Assembly (NCBI GenBank): GCA_937888775.1
Contig: CALAQT010000595.1
Coordinates: 1 to 8,150 of the forward strand
Direction: 5' to 3'
From: an uncultured Actinomycetes bacterium
GTDB taxonomy: Bacteria; Actinomycetota; Thermoleophilia; Solirubrobacterales; Solirubrobacteraceae
Length of the DNA stretch: 8,150 bases
Positions within the stretch are counted from its first letter, which is position 1. Each line of letters starts with the position of its first letter. The notes below the pieces were generated by a model. It worked only from the letters and a program-made list of their open reading frames with translations, was not told where the DNA came from and made no database searches. The position numbers and the translations under genes are program-made. Below are positions 1-7,316 of the stretch, in pieces.

Positions 1-68
1 CTCACTGTCAAACCGGCCCCCGCGCCCGCCCGCCGCCCTTACTCACCGAATTAGGTCTGAACAGCCTC

Positions 69-1268
69 TTGATACTCGCCGAGCAGCTGCGGGACAACCC
101 TGATCACACGATGACCGACACCCAGGTGGAATATGCGAGCGTGATCCTCGCTTCAGGCCAGGACCTGCTTAATCTTCTCAACAGCATCCTCGAGCTGGCC
201 AAGGTCGAGTCGGGTACGGTCACCGCCGAGCTGACCACGGTCTCGGTCGCGATGCTTCGTAGGTCCCTCCTGCGCGAGTTCGAGCAGGTCGCCGCCGCCG
301 GGGGTCTTGGCTACTCAATTGACGTCTCCCCAGGCAGCCCCCAGGACATCGTCACCGACTCGCAGCGCCTGCGTCAGATTCTCAAGAATCTGCTCGCCAA
401 TGCCTTCAAGTTCACCGAGCAGGGCGAGGTGCACGTCGATATCGGCCCCGCCCATGACGGTTGGCGCCCGGAGACGAAGTCGCTTGTAAAGGCACGTTCG
501 GTGATCGCCATCGCCATTCGCGACACCGGCATTGGGATCGGTGCCGAGCAGCAGCAGCGCATCTTTGAGGCCTTCGCCCAGGGCGACGGCACGACCGCGC
601 GTCTCTACGGGGGCACCGGCCTGGGCCTTTCGATATGCCGCGAGCTCGCCACCTTGCTCGGTGGCGAGATCGCACTGAACAGCACACCGGAAGCCGGGAG
701 CACTTTCACCCTTTACCTCCCAATCGATGCTACTGCCAGGCCGGCACCGATCGCCGCCGTGCCGACTAACCGGGTGCCTGATGGCCAGAGCTCAGAACTA
801 GTCGTAGTCGGAGCCGACGGGTGGGTGCCCGCGGTTAAGATCCAGGGCGATCAAGACTGCCACAACGGCATGGATGATCACCGCCTCACCGGGACAAAGG
901 TCCTTGTGGTCGACGATGACTTCCGCAACATTTTCGCTCTGACTGCACTTCTCGAACGAGGACACGCCGAGGTCGAAGGCGGTGCCGAAGCGATCTCCGC
1001 GTTAGAGCGGATTCCTGACATCGACGTCGTCCTGATGGACATCATGATGCCGGGCATGGACGGATACGCCTCCATGCGCGCGATCCGAGCGCTCGATCGC
1101 TTCAAGTCCTTGCCGATCATCGCGGTCACCGGCAAGGTCGTCAGCGGCGAGCGCGAGCGCTGTCTGACGGCGGGCGCGACCGACTACGTGCCGAAGCCTG
1201 TCAACACGGCCGAGCTGCTGGCCGTCCTCGAGCCTTGGCTGCTGACACCGGCGATGCAAGGCACATGA
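69..1268 (+). CDS. Hybrid sensor histidine kinase, N-terminally incomplete (HATPase + receiver)
   Basis: Cytoplasmic signalling half of a hybrid histidine kinase that would autophosphorylate and pass phosphate to its own receiver. Residues about 1-50 match the part of HisKA that follows the H-box (ending ELAKVES). The HATPase_c domain follows: N-box near residues 98-118 (RQILKNLLANAFKF), G1 DTGIGIG near 151-157 and G2 GGTGLGLS near 180-187. After a linker of about 50 residues comes a receiver (about 276-395) with VLVVDDD, phosphoacceptor Asp324 in LMDIMMP, a Thr in IAVTG and Lys in PKPV. The TTG at 69 is only a nominal start. The frame is open back to base 3, but the upstream residues do not read as SHELRTP, so the usual phosphoacceptor His is not seen. 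The receiver also looks about three residues short after AEV. The stop overlaps the next gene's ATG. Kinase identity is secure; completeness is doubtful. Confidence 0.85.
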   Translation: MILAEQLRDNPDHTMTDTQVEYASVILASGQDLLNLLNSILELAKVESGTVTAELTTVSVAMLRRSLLREFEQVAAAGGLGYSIDVSPGSPQDIVTDSQRLRQILKNLLANAFKFTEQGEVHVDIGPAHDGWRPETKSLVKARSVIAIAIRDTGIGIGAEQQQRIFEAFAQGDGTTARLYGGTGLGLSICRELATLLGGEIALNSTPEAGSTFTLYLPIDATARPAPIAAVPTNRVPDGQSSELVVVGADGWVPAVKIQGDQDCHNGMDDHRLTGTKVLVVDDDFRNIFALTALLERGHAEVEGGAEAISALERIPDIDVVLMDIMMPGMDGYASMRAIRALDRFKSLPIIAVTGKVVSGERERCLTAGATDYVPKPVNTAELLAVLEPWLLTPAMQGT

Positions 1269-3700
1269 GCGTCTCGGCGCGCCGCCCGGGGCCGCACGTT
1301 CGCGCGTCGCTCGTCAGTCCGGGCGAGGTGCCGGCCTCGATCCTGGTGGTCGACGACAACCCCGCCAAGCGGTTATCCCTGAAGGCGATCCTGTTTCCGC
1401 TCGGCTATTCGATTATCGAAGCCGACTCCGGAATCGCCGCCCTGCGGTGCCTCATGGCTCAGGACTTCGCGGTGATCTTGCTCGATGTACGCATGCCAGG
1501 GATGGACGGATTTGAGACGGCCGCTTTGATCCGTCAGCGAACCCAGTCCGAGATGACTCCGATCATCTTCATTACGGCCTTCGGGCGCGATGAGATCGTC
1601 GAGATCGATCGCTACGCCCAGGGTGCGGTCGACTTCATCTTTGCCCCAGTCGCGCCAGAGGAGCTTCGAGCCAAGGTCTCGGTGTTTGCGAACCTGTTCA
1701 TCAAGGCGCAACTGCTCGCCGCTCAGGCATGGGAAGTGCAAACGTCCGCCGACCGACTGAGGCTCCTCACGGACGCCGCCCCGATCGGGATCTTCCACAC
1801 CGACGCGCAGAACCGCTACATCTACACCAACCCACCCTGGACCGAGATAACTGGCATCTCACCCGAGGTGGCGCACGGGCAGCGCTGGGACACCATCATC
1901 GGTCCTCAGCAGCGGGCCACGCTCGTCGACGAGTTCCCGGACGGCGCCTTGGATCGGGCCGAGCTGTGCCATCGCTTCGAGATCCAGAGTCCAGGTTCAC
2001 CCCCACGGATCGTGCTCGTTACCTCGAAATTGATCCGCGACAGCAATGGTGCGATCGAGGGCTGGGTCGGGACGCTCGCCGACGTGACCGCCGAGGCCGG
2101 AGCAGAGACCGCAATGGCAGAGGCCAGGGACAAAGCGACCGAAGCGTCACGGCTGAAGTCGGATTTCCTGGCCAACATGAGCCATGAGATCCGAACACCG
2201 ATGAACGGCGTTATCGGCATGGCCGATCTTCTCTTGGAGACTCAGCTCGACGTACGCCAGCGCGATTATGCACAGACTGTGCGCAACTCCGGGGAGGCGC
2301 TGCTGACGATCATCAACGACATCCTGGACTTCTCGAAGATCGAGGCCGGTCAGCTCGAGCTCGAGGACGTCAAATTCAGCCCCCAGGCGATCGTTGAGGA
2401 CGTGGTAGACCTGCTGGCGGGTTCGGCTCAGGCCAAGGGCCTCGAGTTGGTTGCAGTCATTGAGCGCCCTGTACCCTCCATAGTCAGTGGTGACCCGGGC
2501 CGTTTGCGCCAGGTCCTGACCAACCTCATCGGTAACTCGATCAAGTTCACTGACTCCGGCGAGATCATCGTTCGGGTCGAGGTGTCCGAGCAAGTGGGAA
2601 CCGGTGCCGTCATGCGCTTTGAGGTGTCCGACACCGGCGTCGGGATCGCTGCGGACAAGCTGGCAACGGTGTTTCTGCCCTTTGTTCAAGCCGATACGTC
2701 CACATCCCGCAAGTACGGGGGCACCGGTCTCGGACTCGCCATCAGCAGCCAGCTGGTTACCCTCATGGGAGGTGACTGCGGTGTGTCCAGTCGCCTCGGA
2801 GCAGGAAGCACGTTCTGGTTCACGATCCGGGTCCGCGCCCTGCCTGGAGGGACAACTGTCCCAGTGGCGCCGGACCCGAGTCTGACCGGAGTCACTGCCC
2901 TGATAGTCGACGACAGCCTCGCTCAGCTTGGCGTCCTGTCCGAACACATGACCAGTTGGGGAATGATGGTCGCGACTGCCAACTCCGGGCCCGCGGGCCT
3001 GGCAGCGATGCAGGCGGCGGCCGCCGGTGGCCAACCCTTTGCCGTCGTCGTGATCGATCGGTTCATGCCGGAAATGGACGGCCTTGAGCTAATCGATCTG
3101 ACCCTTGCCGATCCTGCGCTTACTGCCCGCTTGGTGCTGATGACCAGCCTGGGCCTGGAGCCTGATCTCGGCAAGCCCGAAGGCTTGGGAGTTAGTGCGA
3201 CGCTGTCCAAGCCGGTGCACGAGGGCGACCTGCGTGCGTCCATGCTGGTCGCGTTGGGTGTGCAGGGGGCAGAGGAAGCCCCCGCGGGCATTCTGGTAGG
3301 GGGTGCGTCAGTATCCGGCAAGCCGGAAATGGGCAAGCTGCTGCTTGCCGAAGACAACCTGATCAACCAGAAGGTCGCGGTCGAGATACTCGTCAGCGCC
3401 GGGTATCGCGTTGACACCGTGCTCAACGGCGTGGCGGCCGTGGAGGCGGCATCGGCGCGGCGCTACGACGCCATCTTAATGGACTGCCAGATGCCGGAAC
3501 TGAACGGCTACGACGCGACCGCTGCGATTCGGGCCCACGAGGTTGACGGCCGACGCACGCCGATCATCGCCATGACCGCTGGAGCGCGCCGGGAAGATCG
3601 CGAGGGATGCGTCGCGGAGGACATGGACGGCTATGTGGCGAAGCCGGTAAGCAAGGACGCGCTGCTGGATGCCATCACCCGCGCCGGTGTAGGTAGCTGA
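1265..3700 (+). CDS. Hybrid sensor histidine kinase, REC-PAS-HisKA-HATPase-REC-REC
   Basis: An 811-residue soluble multi-domain kinase with no membrane segment, so it probably senses cytoplasmic or relayed signals. Domains in order: receiver 1 (about 25-140, Asp74 in LLDVRMP), PAS (about 163-275), a short helical linker, HisKA with NMSHEIRTP and phosphoacceptor His307, HATPase_c (about 410-523; N-box RQVLTNLIGNSIKF, G1 DTGVGI, G2 GGTGLGLA), receiver 2 (about 541-665, Asp598) and receiver 3 (about 690-808, Asp740 in LMDCQMPELNG, Lys in AKPV). In receiver 1 the usual Lys before Pro is Ala127 (IFAPV). The start at 1265 was chosen because its ATGA overlaps the upstream stop, implying translational coupling; an in-frame start at 1235 would add ten residues inside the upstream gene. 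No HPt domain is visible, so the final phosphate acceptor lies elsewhere. Domain calls are from motifs; the stimulus is unknown. Confidence 0.93.
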   Translation: MSVSARRPGPHVRASLVSPGEVPASILVVDDNPAKRLSLKAILFPLGYSIIEADSGIAALRCLMAQDFAVILLDVRMPGMDGFETAALIRQRTQSEMTPIIFITAFGRDEIVEIDRYAQGAVDFIFAPVAPEELRAKVSVFANLFIKAQLLAAQAWEVQTSADRLRLLTDAAPIGIFHTDAQNRYIYTNPPWTEITGISPEVAHGQRWDTIIGPQQRATLVDEFPDGALDRAELCHRFEIQSPGSPPRIVLVTSKLIRDSNGAIEGWVGTLADVTAEAGAETAMAEARDKATEASRLKSDFLANMSHEIRTPMNGVIGMADLLLETQLDVRQRDYAQTVRNSGEALLTIINDILDFSKIEAGQLELEDVKFSPQAIVEDVVDLLAGSAQAKGLELVAVIERPVPSIVSGDPGRLRQVLTNLIGNSIKFTDSGEIIVRVEVSEQVGTGAVMRFEVSDTGVGIAADKLATVFLPFVQADTSTSRKYGGTGLGLAISSQLVTLMGGDCGVSSRLGAGSTFWFTIRVRALPGGTTVPVAPDPSLTGVTALIVDDSLAQLGVLSEHMTSWGMMVATANSGPAGLAAMQAAAAGGQPFAVVVIDRFMPEMDGLELIDLTLADPALTARLVLMTSLGLEPDLGKPEGLGVSATLSKPVHEGDLRASMLVALGVQGAEEAPAGILVGGASVSGKPEMGKLLLAEDNLINQKVAVEILVSAGYRVDTVLNGVAAVEAASARRYDAILMDCQMPELNGYDATAAIRAHEVDGRRTPIIAMTAGARREDREGCVAEDMDGYVAKPVSKDALLDAITRAGVGS

Positions 3701-4064
3701 TCTGGATATGGGTGTGTAGAGGCCGCCGGATGCAACCGGGTCAAGACCGCAGCCCCGTCGGACGTGACCGCAAGGCCGCCGAGCGTGACCTTTGCAGGCG
3801 CCTAATGAGCTCGTTGATAAGCAGCGCGCAGCTCGAAGCCCGCGGCCTCGCCCTCGCCCGATTGCTCGTCTGCGCTGAAGGAACTCCTGCAGCGGAGGGG
3901 TCAGTACCTGATTTGCTGACTCTCGGCACTGACGCGGAAAGCCCGATCTTCCGCTCCACAGGCCGTACCGTCTCGGCAGCCCTGTCAGAGATCGCCGCGG
4001 CATTGTGAGCCGAAGGAACTGGCGCAGTGGACTTGCGTAAGCGTCGCGCGTCACTAGCCTGGGC
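3701..4064. other. Convergent intergenic region between kinase and DUF2254 genes
   Basis: These 364 bp lie tail-to-tail between the + strand kinase and the - strand DUF2254 gene. I see no tRNA, no hairpin followed by a T-tract and no convincing promoter. Open frames exist on both strands, but only the short + strand frame ending at 4008 is worth listing, and it is weak. Confidence 0.6.
3805..4008 (+). CDS. Doubtful small hypothetical ORF (67 aa)
   Basis: The frame ending TGA at 4008 could begin at this ATG, or at a GTG at 3712 giving 98 residues. The 67-residue product (MSSLISSAQLEARG...) is Leu/Ala-rich with no transmembrane segment, Cys cluster or motif I recognise. Upstream of the ATG there is only a weak AGG. 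Third codon positions look less GC-biased than in the neighbouring kinase, which argues against a long-established gene. It could be chance, or the eroded remnant of something once downstream of the kinase. No function is proposed. Confidence 0.2.
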   Translation: MSSLISSAQLEARGLALARLLVCAEGTPAAEGSVPDLLTLGTDAESPIFRSTGRTVSAALSEIAAAL

Positions 4065-5420
4065 TCATGCTTGCTCGACGGCGTCGAGTTCCGCCATTTG
4101 CGCAGCCGCGCGCAGCACCTCGTCGTACTCGTGCTTGACGTCGGCGACGTCGGACGGTTCGGGGACCGACTCGACGCTCGCACGGTGGATCATCGCTGCC
4201 TGGTCCAGCAGCAGCTGCCGTTGCGCGGGCCCGGCTGTGTGTTCCATGATCTTGGTCAGCGCTTCGAGCTGGCGGATCATTACCGCGGGCATCCCGCGGC
4301 TGGCCTGACGGATCTTCTCGAACGCCCGCTCGACCAGTCCGGTGTACCTGACTTGGGCGGTGATCACGCGCACGTAGCCATCGCTGTCGCGATGAACCCG
4401 CAGCGGATGCCACCGGGTCGTGATCTGGCAAAGGCTGTCGCCGAGCCAGTCGATGCAGGTGAGTGCCGTGAACGTATCGTTGACCGCGGGCGACAGCGCC
4501 CTGATCGCAATCTCGACGAGTTGGTCGACGGCGAACGCGAGATCTTGAACGAGCGTGCGGTTCGGCCCGCAGATGTGAGCGCGGCGCAGCGCCTGGCTGA
4601 CGGACGGCGCCGCGCCCGCTGGCCAGACCGTCGCCATCCTGTGGCCGCTGACGACGAAGTGCCCGGGACGATGGTGCAGTCGGATCACCGCGCCCTTTTC
4701 GGCCGCGAGGCCAATCAGCGTTTCGTGCCGGACGAACTGCAGGTAGCCGCTGGCTGGCGCGGACACCTCGCCGCCGCCCTCGCGCATCCTTCTCAGGAGT
4801 TCTGAAGCGGACGGTCCCGCGTCGATCTTGGCGCCGTCGTCACTCGATTCGACGTCGATCGCGCGTGACAGGTCACGCGCGATGCTCGCGATCACCTGCG
4901 GGAGCTGAATCGAGGTGGCGATGTGATGGATGAAGAAGATGAGCACGCCCATCGACAGGGTCACGAGCCCGACCGCAATGCTGATCGAAAGGTGCGGGAC
5001 GAACGTATTCGTCCCGGCGCCCGGACCGATCGAGATCAACACGAGCGTCGCGTAGACGAACGTTGCGACGAACGTCCCGAGCGTGAACTGCGTGCCGCGG
5101 TCGCGGATGAAGTTGCGCAGCATGCGCGGGCCGAACTGAGTCGAGGCGAGTGTCAAAGTCACGATCGTGATCGAGAACACGACGCCCACGACCGTGATCA
5201 CGGCAGCCGCCAGCGTCGTGAGGATCTGACGCGCAGCGTCGGGCGAGCCGAAGATCACCCATGAAGGGAGCTTGAGCGTATGGTGAAACGCCGCCCTGTC
5301 GATCGCATGCGTCGCGAGGTAGAGTCCCACCGCGGCGAGCACCTCGAACATCGGGACGAGCCATAGATTCGTCCTCAGAGCTTCGCGACGCCACGACCAG
5401 CCGAGCGGGAACGGGAACAT
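4065..5420 (-). CDS. DUF2254 family integral membrane protein
   Basis: A 451-residue predicted inner-membrane protein of the DUF2254 family, whose biochemical role is not established. Four hydrophobic segments lie in the N-terminal 40%: about residues 19-40, 66-92, 112-132 and 142-166. They are followed by a soluble domain of about 280 residues. Family-like conserved stretches are ASTQFGPRMLRNFIRDRGTQ (about 92-111), between the second and third segments, and ALSPAVNDTFTA (about 310), in the soluble part. Length and architecture fit an intact member. The ATG at 5420 is preceded by GAGCTCTAGTC, a weak ribosome site. The gene lies 139 bp beyond the WS/DGAT stop on the same strand, so co-transcription is possible but unproven. 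Family assignment is confident; function is open. Confidence 0.88.
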   Translation of the reverse strand: MFPFPLGWSWRREALRTNLWLVPMFEVLAAVGLYLATHAIDRAAFHHTLKLPSWVIFGSPDAARQILTTLAAAVITVVGVVFSITIVTLTLASTQFGPRMLRNFIRDRGTQFTLGTFVATFVYATLVLISIGPGAGTNTFVPHLSISIAVGLVTLSMGVLIFFIHHIATSIQLPQVIASIARDLSRAIDVESSDDGAKIDAGPSASELLRRMREGGGEVSAPASGYLQFVRHETLIGLAAEKGAVIRLHHRPGHFVVSGHRMATVWPAGAAPSVSQALRRAHICGPNRTLVQDLAFAVDQLVEIAIRALSPAVNDTFTALTCIDWLGDSLCQITTRWHPLRVHRDSDGYVRVITAQVRYTGLVERAFEKIRQASRGMPAVMIRQLEALTKIMEHTAGPAQRQLLLDQAAMIHRASVESVPEPSDVADVKHEYDEVLRAAAQMAELDAVEQA

Positions 5421-5513
5421 GACTAGAGCTCAGGGTGGGTCGGCAGATGAAAGGGCAGGTCGGATCGGGCGCCGACCAGTCTTCCCGGCTCACCTGGCCG
5501 ACATGGTAACGGC

Positions 5514-5526
5514 CGACCGGCGGTCG
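5514..5526. repeat. 13-bp palindrome upstream of the DUF2254 gene
   Basis: CGACCG-G-CGGTCG is a perfect inverted repeat with a one-base centre, about 95 bp upstream of the DUF2254 start and 34 bp past the WS/DGAT stop. The centre is too small for a hairpin, so a dimeric regulator site is the more natural reading. Chance is quite possible in GC-rich DNA. Confidence 0.3.
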
Positions 5527-5559
5527 AGAGCGCTCCGGTGACGCTTCGCTTGCCGGGTC

Positions 5560-6768
5560 TCAGGCTCGAGCGAGCGACAACAGGGCCACGAATTCGTCGT
5601 GCATGGCGCTTTGCAGCACGTCGAGGTCCGGGGTGGCTGCGTAATCGGCGTTGATGCCGAAGACGAGCTCGCCGTCGTAGGACACGATCGCCATTCCGAC
5701 CGTGTGGTCGGCGAACAGCGGGACGAGCGGAAGGATTCGACGCATGCGGGCACCGAGCGCGTAGAGCCTGAGCTGTGGACCGGGGACGTTCGTGATTGTG
5801 AGGTTGAACAGTCTCGGGGCGAACAGCGTTCGCGCGATCGACTCGTGCAGCAGCGGAGGTGCCGCGCCGGCGACGAGCACAATGGTTGACCCTCCGAGCG
5901 CGGCGGTCCCGGACTTCAGCTCGGTGGCGGCGGCGCGTGTTTGCTCGTAGCGGTCCCGGGTCTCTGTCGCGGCCATGGGGAGCTCGACGAACAGCGAAGT
6001 TACTTGGTTGCCAAGGCTTTCGTGATCCTCGCCGCGAAGGTTGACCGGAACCATCGCGCGTAGCGGGCGGTCGAGCTCTTCGCCGCGGTGCGCCAGTAGG
6101 CGCCGCAGCGCTCCGGTTGCGACCGCCAGCACGACGTCGTTGACGGTTCCGCCCAGCGCACGCTTGATTTCCTTGACTTCGGCGAGCTCGAACGCGACCG
6201 ATGCGAAGCGCCGAGTCGTGCTGATCGGAACGTTGAGCGTGGAGTGACGCGCGGCCATGATCTCGTCCTGCCAGAGCACCTCGCTCATGGCGACAGCTGC
6301 CTCCCCGGCGTGTTTGAGCCGGCGCGGGTGAAGTGCGGTGTCGATCGCCGCGCGCGCGATTCGGGCAGCGATCACGGGCGGCAGCCAGCCTGGGAGGTGC
6401 GGGGCGCCCGTGTCGCGCTCGCTGCCTCGGCCTGGCTCGGCAGGGGTCCGCGGACCAGGATTCGCCTCGGCGTCGAGCAGGATGTGGCCGATGTCGACCG
6501 AGCCGACTCCGTCGACCATCGCATCGTGCGTCTTCGCCGCGAGCATCCAGCCGCCACCCTCGAGGCCATCGACAAGCGTCATCTCCCACAGCGAACGGCC
6601 GCGGTCGAGCCGGTGCGACCAGAAGTCGGCAAGCCACTCGTGCAGCTCTGAGTCTCCGCCTTGGGACGCACCGGCTGGCGTCCGAAACGCACTGGGCGGT
6701 GTTTCGGAGACGCCGCCGAATCCCAACGGCGCTCCGTCTGGCAGCGTATGCAACCCCGGTCGAGCCAT
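5560..6768 (-). CDS. C-terminal fragment of the interrupted WS/DGAT
   Basis: The downstream piece of the split acyltransferase carries most of the fold: SLWE, the altered HDAMVDG, NDVVLA, the LGNQ segment and TNVPGP. Homology begins at 6654; everything upstream in this frame is insert-derived. The frame remains open into the insert, and an ATG at 6768 (MARPGLHTLPDG...) has AGAGG four bases upstream, so a fragment with about 38 foreign N-terminal residues could be made. Still longer in-frame starts reach 6969 but overlap the lipoprotein gene in another frame. Without its first 102 residues, including the LTPLDSTF motif, the product is unlikely to fold as a normal acyltransferase. Confidence 0.6.
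   Translation of the reverse strand: MARPGLHTLPDGAPLGFGGVSETPPSAFRTPAGASQGGDSELHEWLADFWSHRLDRGRSLWEMTLVDGLEGGGWMLAAKTHDAMVDGVGSVDIGHILLDAEANPGPRTPAEPGRGSERDTGAPHLPGWLPPVIAARIARAAIDTALHPRRLKHAGEAAVAMSEVLWQDEIMAARHSTLNVPISTTRRFASVAFELAEVKEIKRALGGTVNDVVLAVATGALRRLLAHRGEELDRPLRAMVPVNLRGEDHESLGNQVTSLFVELPMAATETRDRYEQTRAAATELKSGTAALGGSTIVLVAGAAPPLLHESIARTLFAPRLFNLTITNVPGPQLRLYALGARMRRILPLVPLFADHTVGMAIVSYDGELVFGINADYAATPDLDVLQSAMHDEFVALLSLARA
6655..6661. repeat. Left copy of the 7-bp direct repeat flanking the insert
   Basis: TCCGCCT, identical to 7416-7422. On the - strand it reads AGGCGGA, covering the GlyGly codons at the acyltransferase break. It is the likely target-site duplication or microhomology of the insertion. 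Confidence 0.65.
6657..6731. repeat. Long imperfect hairpin at the insert's left end
   Basis: Arms pair in order: CGCC (6657-6660) with GGCG (6728-6731), TTGGGA (6661-6666) with TCCCAA (6721-6726), CGGC (6672-6675) with GCCG (6715-6718), GGCGTC (6677-6682) with GACGCC (6709-6714), and CGAAAC (6683-6688) with GTTTCG (6701-6706), around a 12-base loop. Small bulges separate the blocks; about 26 pairs form in total. It lies about 90 bp past the lipoprotein stop and touches the direct repeat. There is no following T-tract, so it is either a T-less terminator or a structural end of the element. Confidence 0.6.
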
Positions 6769-6820
6769 CCTTCCTCTTGGTGGCACGCTACCGGGCCCGC
6801 GCCCAAAATGGCGGTGCGAG

Positions 6821-7240
6821 CTAGCTTTCGCCGCCGTGGTCCGAGCAGGCGCCTGACAGGCCGCCGGAGTGGCTCCATTGGCCGTCGACGCATTGGACGA
6901 CAGATCCGCTGCCGTTCGAAAAGCTCTCGATGCAGGAGTGAGTCGAGCAAAACTGGGCGTCGCAAGCATGGGTGAAGGCCCCTGGGCCTTCCGTACACGC
7001 GCCGGTCCCCGTGCCCGTGCCCGTCCCGGTCCCCGTACCCGTCCCAGTATCCGTTCCGGTGCCCGTCCCCGTTCCCGTCCCGGTGCCCGTTCCCGTCCCG
7101 GTGTCGGTCGAGAACGTGGAGTCCGTCGTACCGATCGTGCTCGTCGTGCTTCCCGCCGAGCCCGTCGTACTGGAGCTTCCTGTCCCCGCGCATCCGGCAG
7201 CGCAGACCGCGAGCACAGCGGCCAGCGTGAGCTTGCGCAT
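6821..7240 (-). CDS. Small Thr-Gly-repeat, Cys-rich lipoprotein
   Basis: A 139-residue predicted exported lipoprotein. Residues 1-17 (MRKLTLAAVLAVCAAGC) form a short positively charged, hydrophobic signal ending in a lipobox-like AAGC, so Cys17 would be lipidated. Residues 18-46 are a Ser/Thr/Gly linker, and 47-80 are 17 dipeptides, Thr-Gly except for one Thr-Asp. The C-terminal 59 residues have six Cys (82, 93, 98, 103, 117, 132), enough for three disulfides, and a VDGQWS segment. I do not recognise a family. The plan suggests a surface-anchored small disulfide-knit domain on a flexible stalk, possibly O-glycosylated on Thr. It is the main cargo of the segment interrupting the acyltransferase gene. 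The start at 7240 follows the 22-codon ORF by three bases and has only a distant GGAG, so coupling to that ORF is likely. Confidence 0.72.
   Translation of the reverse strand: MRKLTLAAVLAVCAAGCAGTGSSSTTGSAGSTTSTIGTTDSTFSTDTGTGTGTGTGTGTGTGTDTGTGTGTGTGTGTGTGACTEGPGAFTHACDAQFCSTHSCIESFSNGSGSVVQCVDGQWSHSGGLSGACSDHGGES
7001..7102 (-). repeat. In-frame hexanucleotide tandem repeat encoding Thr-Gly
   Basis: Seventeen 6-bp units of the form ACN-GGN on the - strand (CCNGTN on +), one altered to encode Thr-Asp. Because the unit is two codons, gain or loss of units changes stalk length without shifting frame. The third codon positions vary among units, so the array is not a fresh pure duplication. Confidence 0.9.
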
Positions 7241-7243
7241 CGG

Positions 7244-7312
7244 TTAGAGGCGCTCCCTCGTCTCCGCTTTGCTCAGGAACGGCTTGATCTTGTGCGTCGT
7301 GATGAAAATCAT
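7244..7312 (-). CDS. 22-codon ORF directly upstream of the lipoprotein
   Basis: Begins MIFITTHKIKPFL and ends RERL, with a TAA stop three bases before the lipoprotein ATG. It has the best ribosome site in the window: GGAGGG four bases from the ATG. It carries a Lys/Arg/Glu-rich C-terminal half and no signal sequence. Two readings are possible. It may be a leader peptide whose translation delivers ribosomes to the poorly equipped lipoprotein start. Or it may be the surviving 5' end of a longer gene captured when the segment was assembled. I cannot assign a family. Its strong SD and tight spacing make translation likely. Confidence 0.5.
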   Translation of the reverse strand: MIFITTHKIKPFLSKAETRERL

Positions 7313-7316
7313 GCTT

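Noticed and set aside
2147..3034. 295-codon - strand frame inside the second kinase
   Set aside because: Antisense to a clear HisKA/HATPase coding region, with no motifs of its own.
4071..4805. Long + strand open frame opposite the DUF2254 gene
   Set aside because: Antisense shadow typical of GC-rich coding DNA. The - strand frame has membrane segments and family motifs; this one has none.
5423..6637. 404-codon - strand frame rich in Arg overlapping the acyltransferase
   Set aside because: The composition is that of an out-of-frame reading of GC-rich coding DNA; the overlapping frame carries NDVVLA and TNVPGP.
6657..6731. Integron attC site making the insert a gene cassette
   Set aside because: The size and one-gene layout fit, but the outer arms read TTGGGA on the left and TCCCAAC on the right. 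An attC needs RYYYAAC on the left and GTTRRRY on the right; the orientation and bases do not match.
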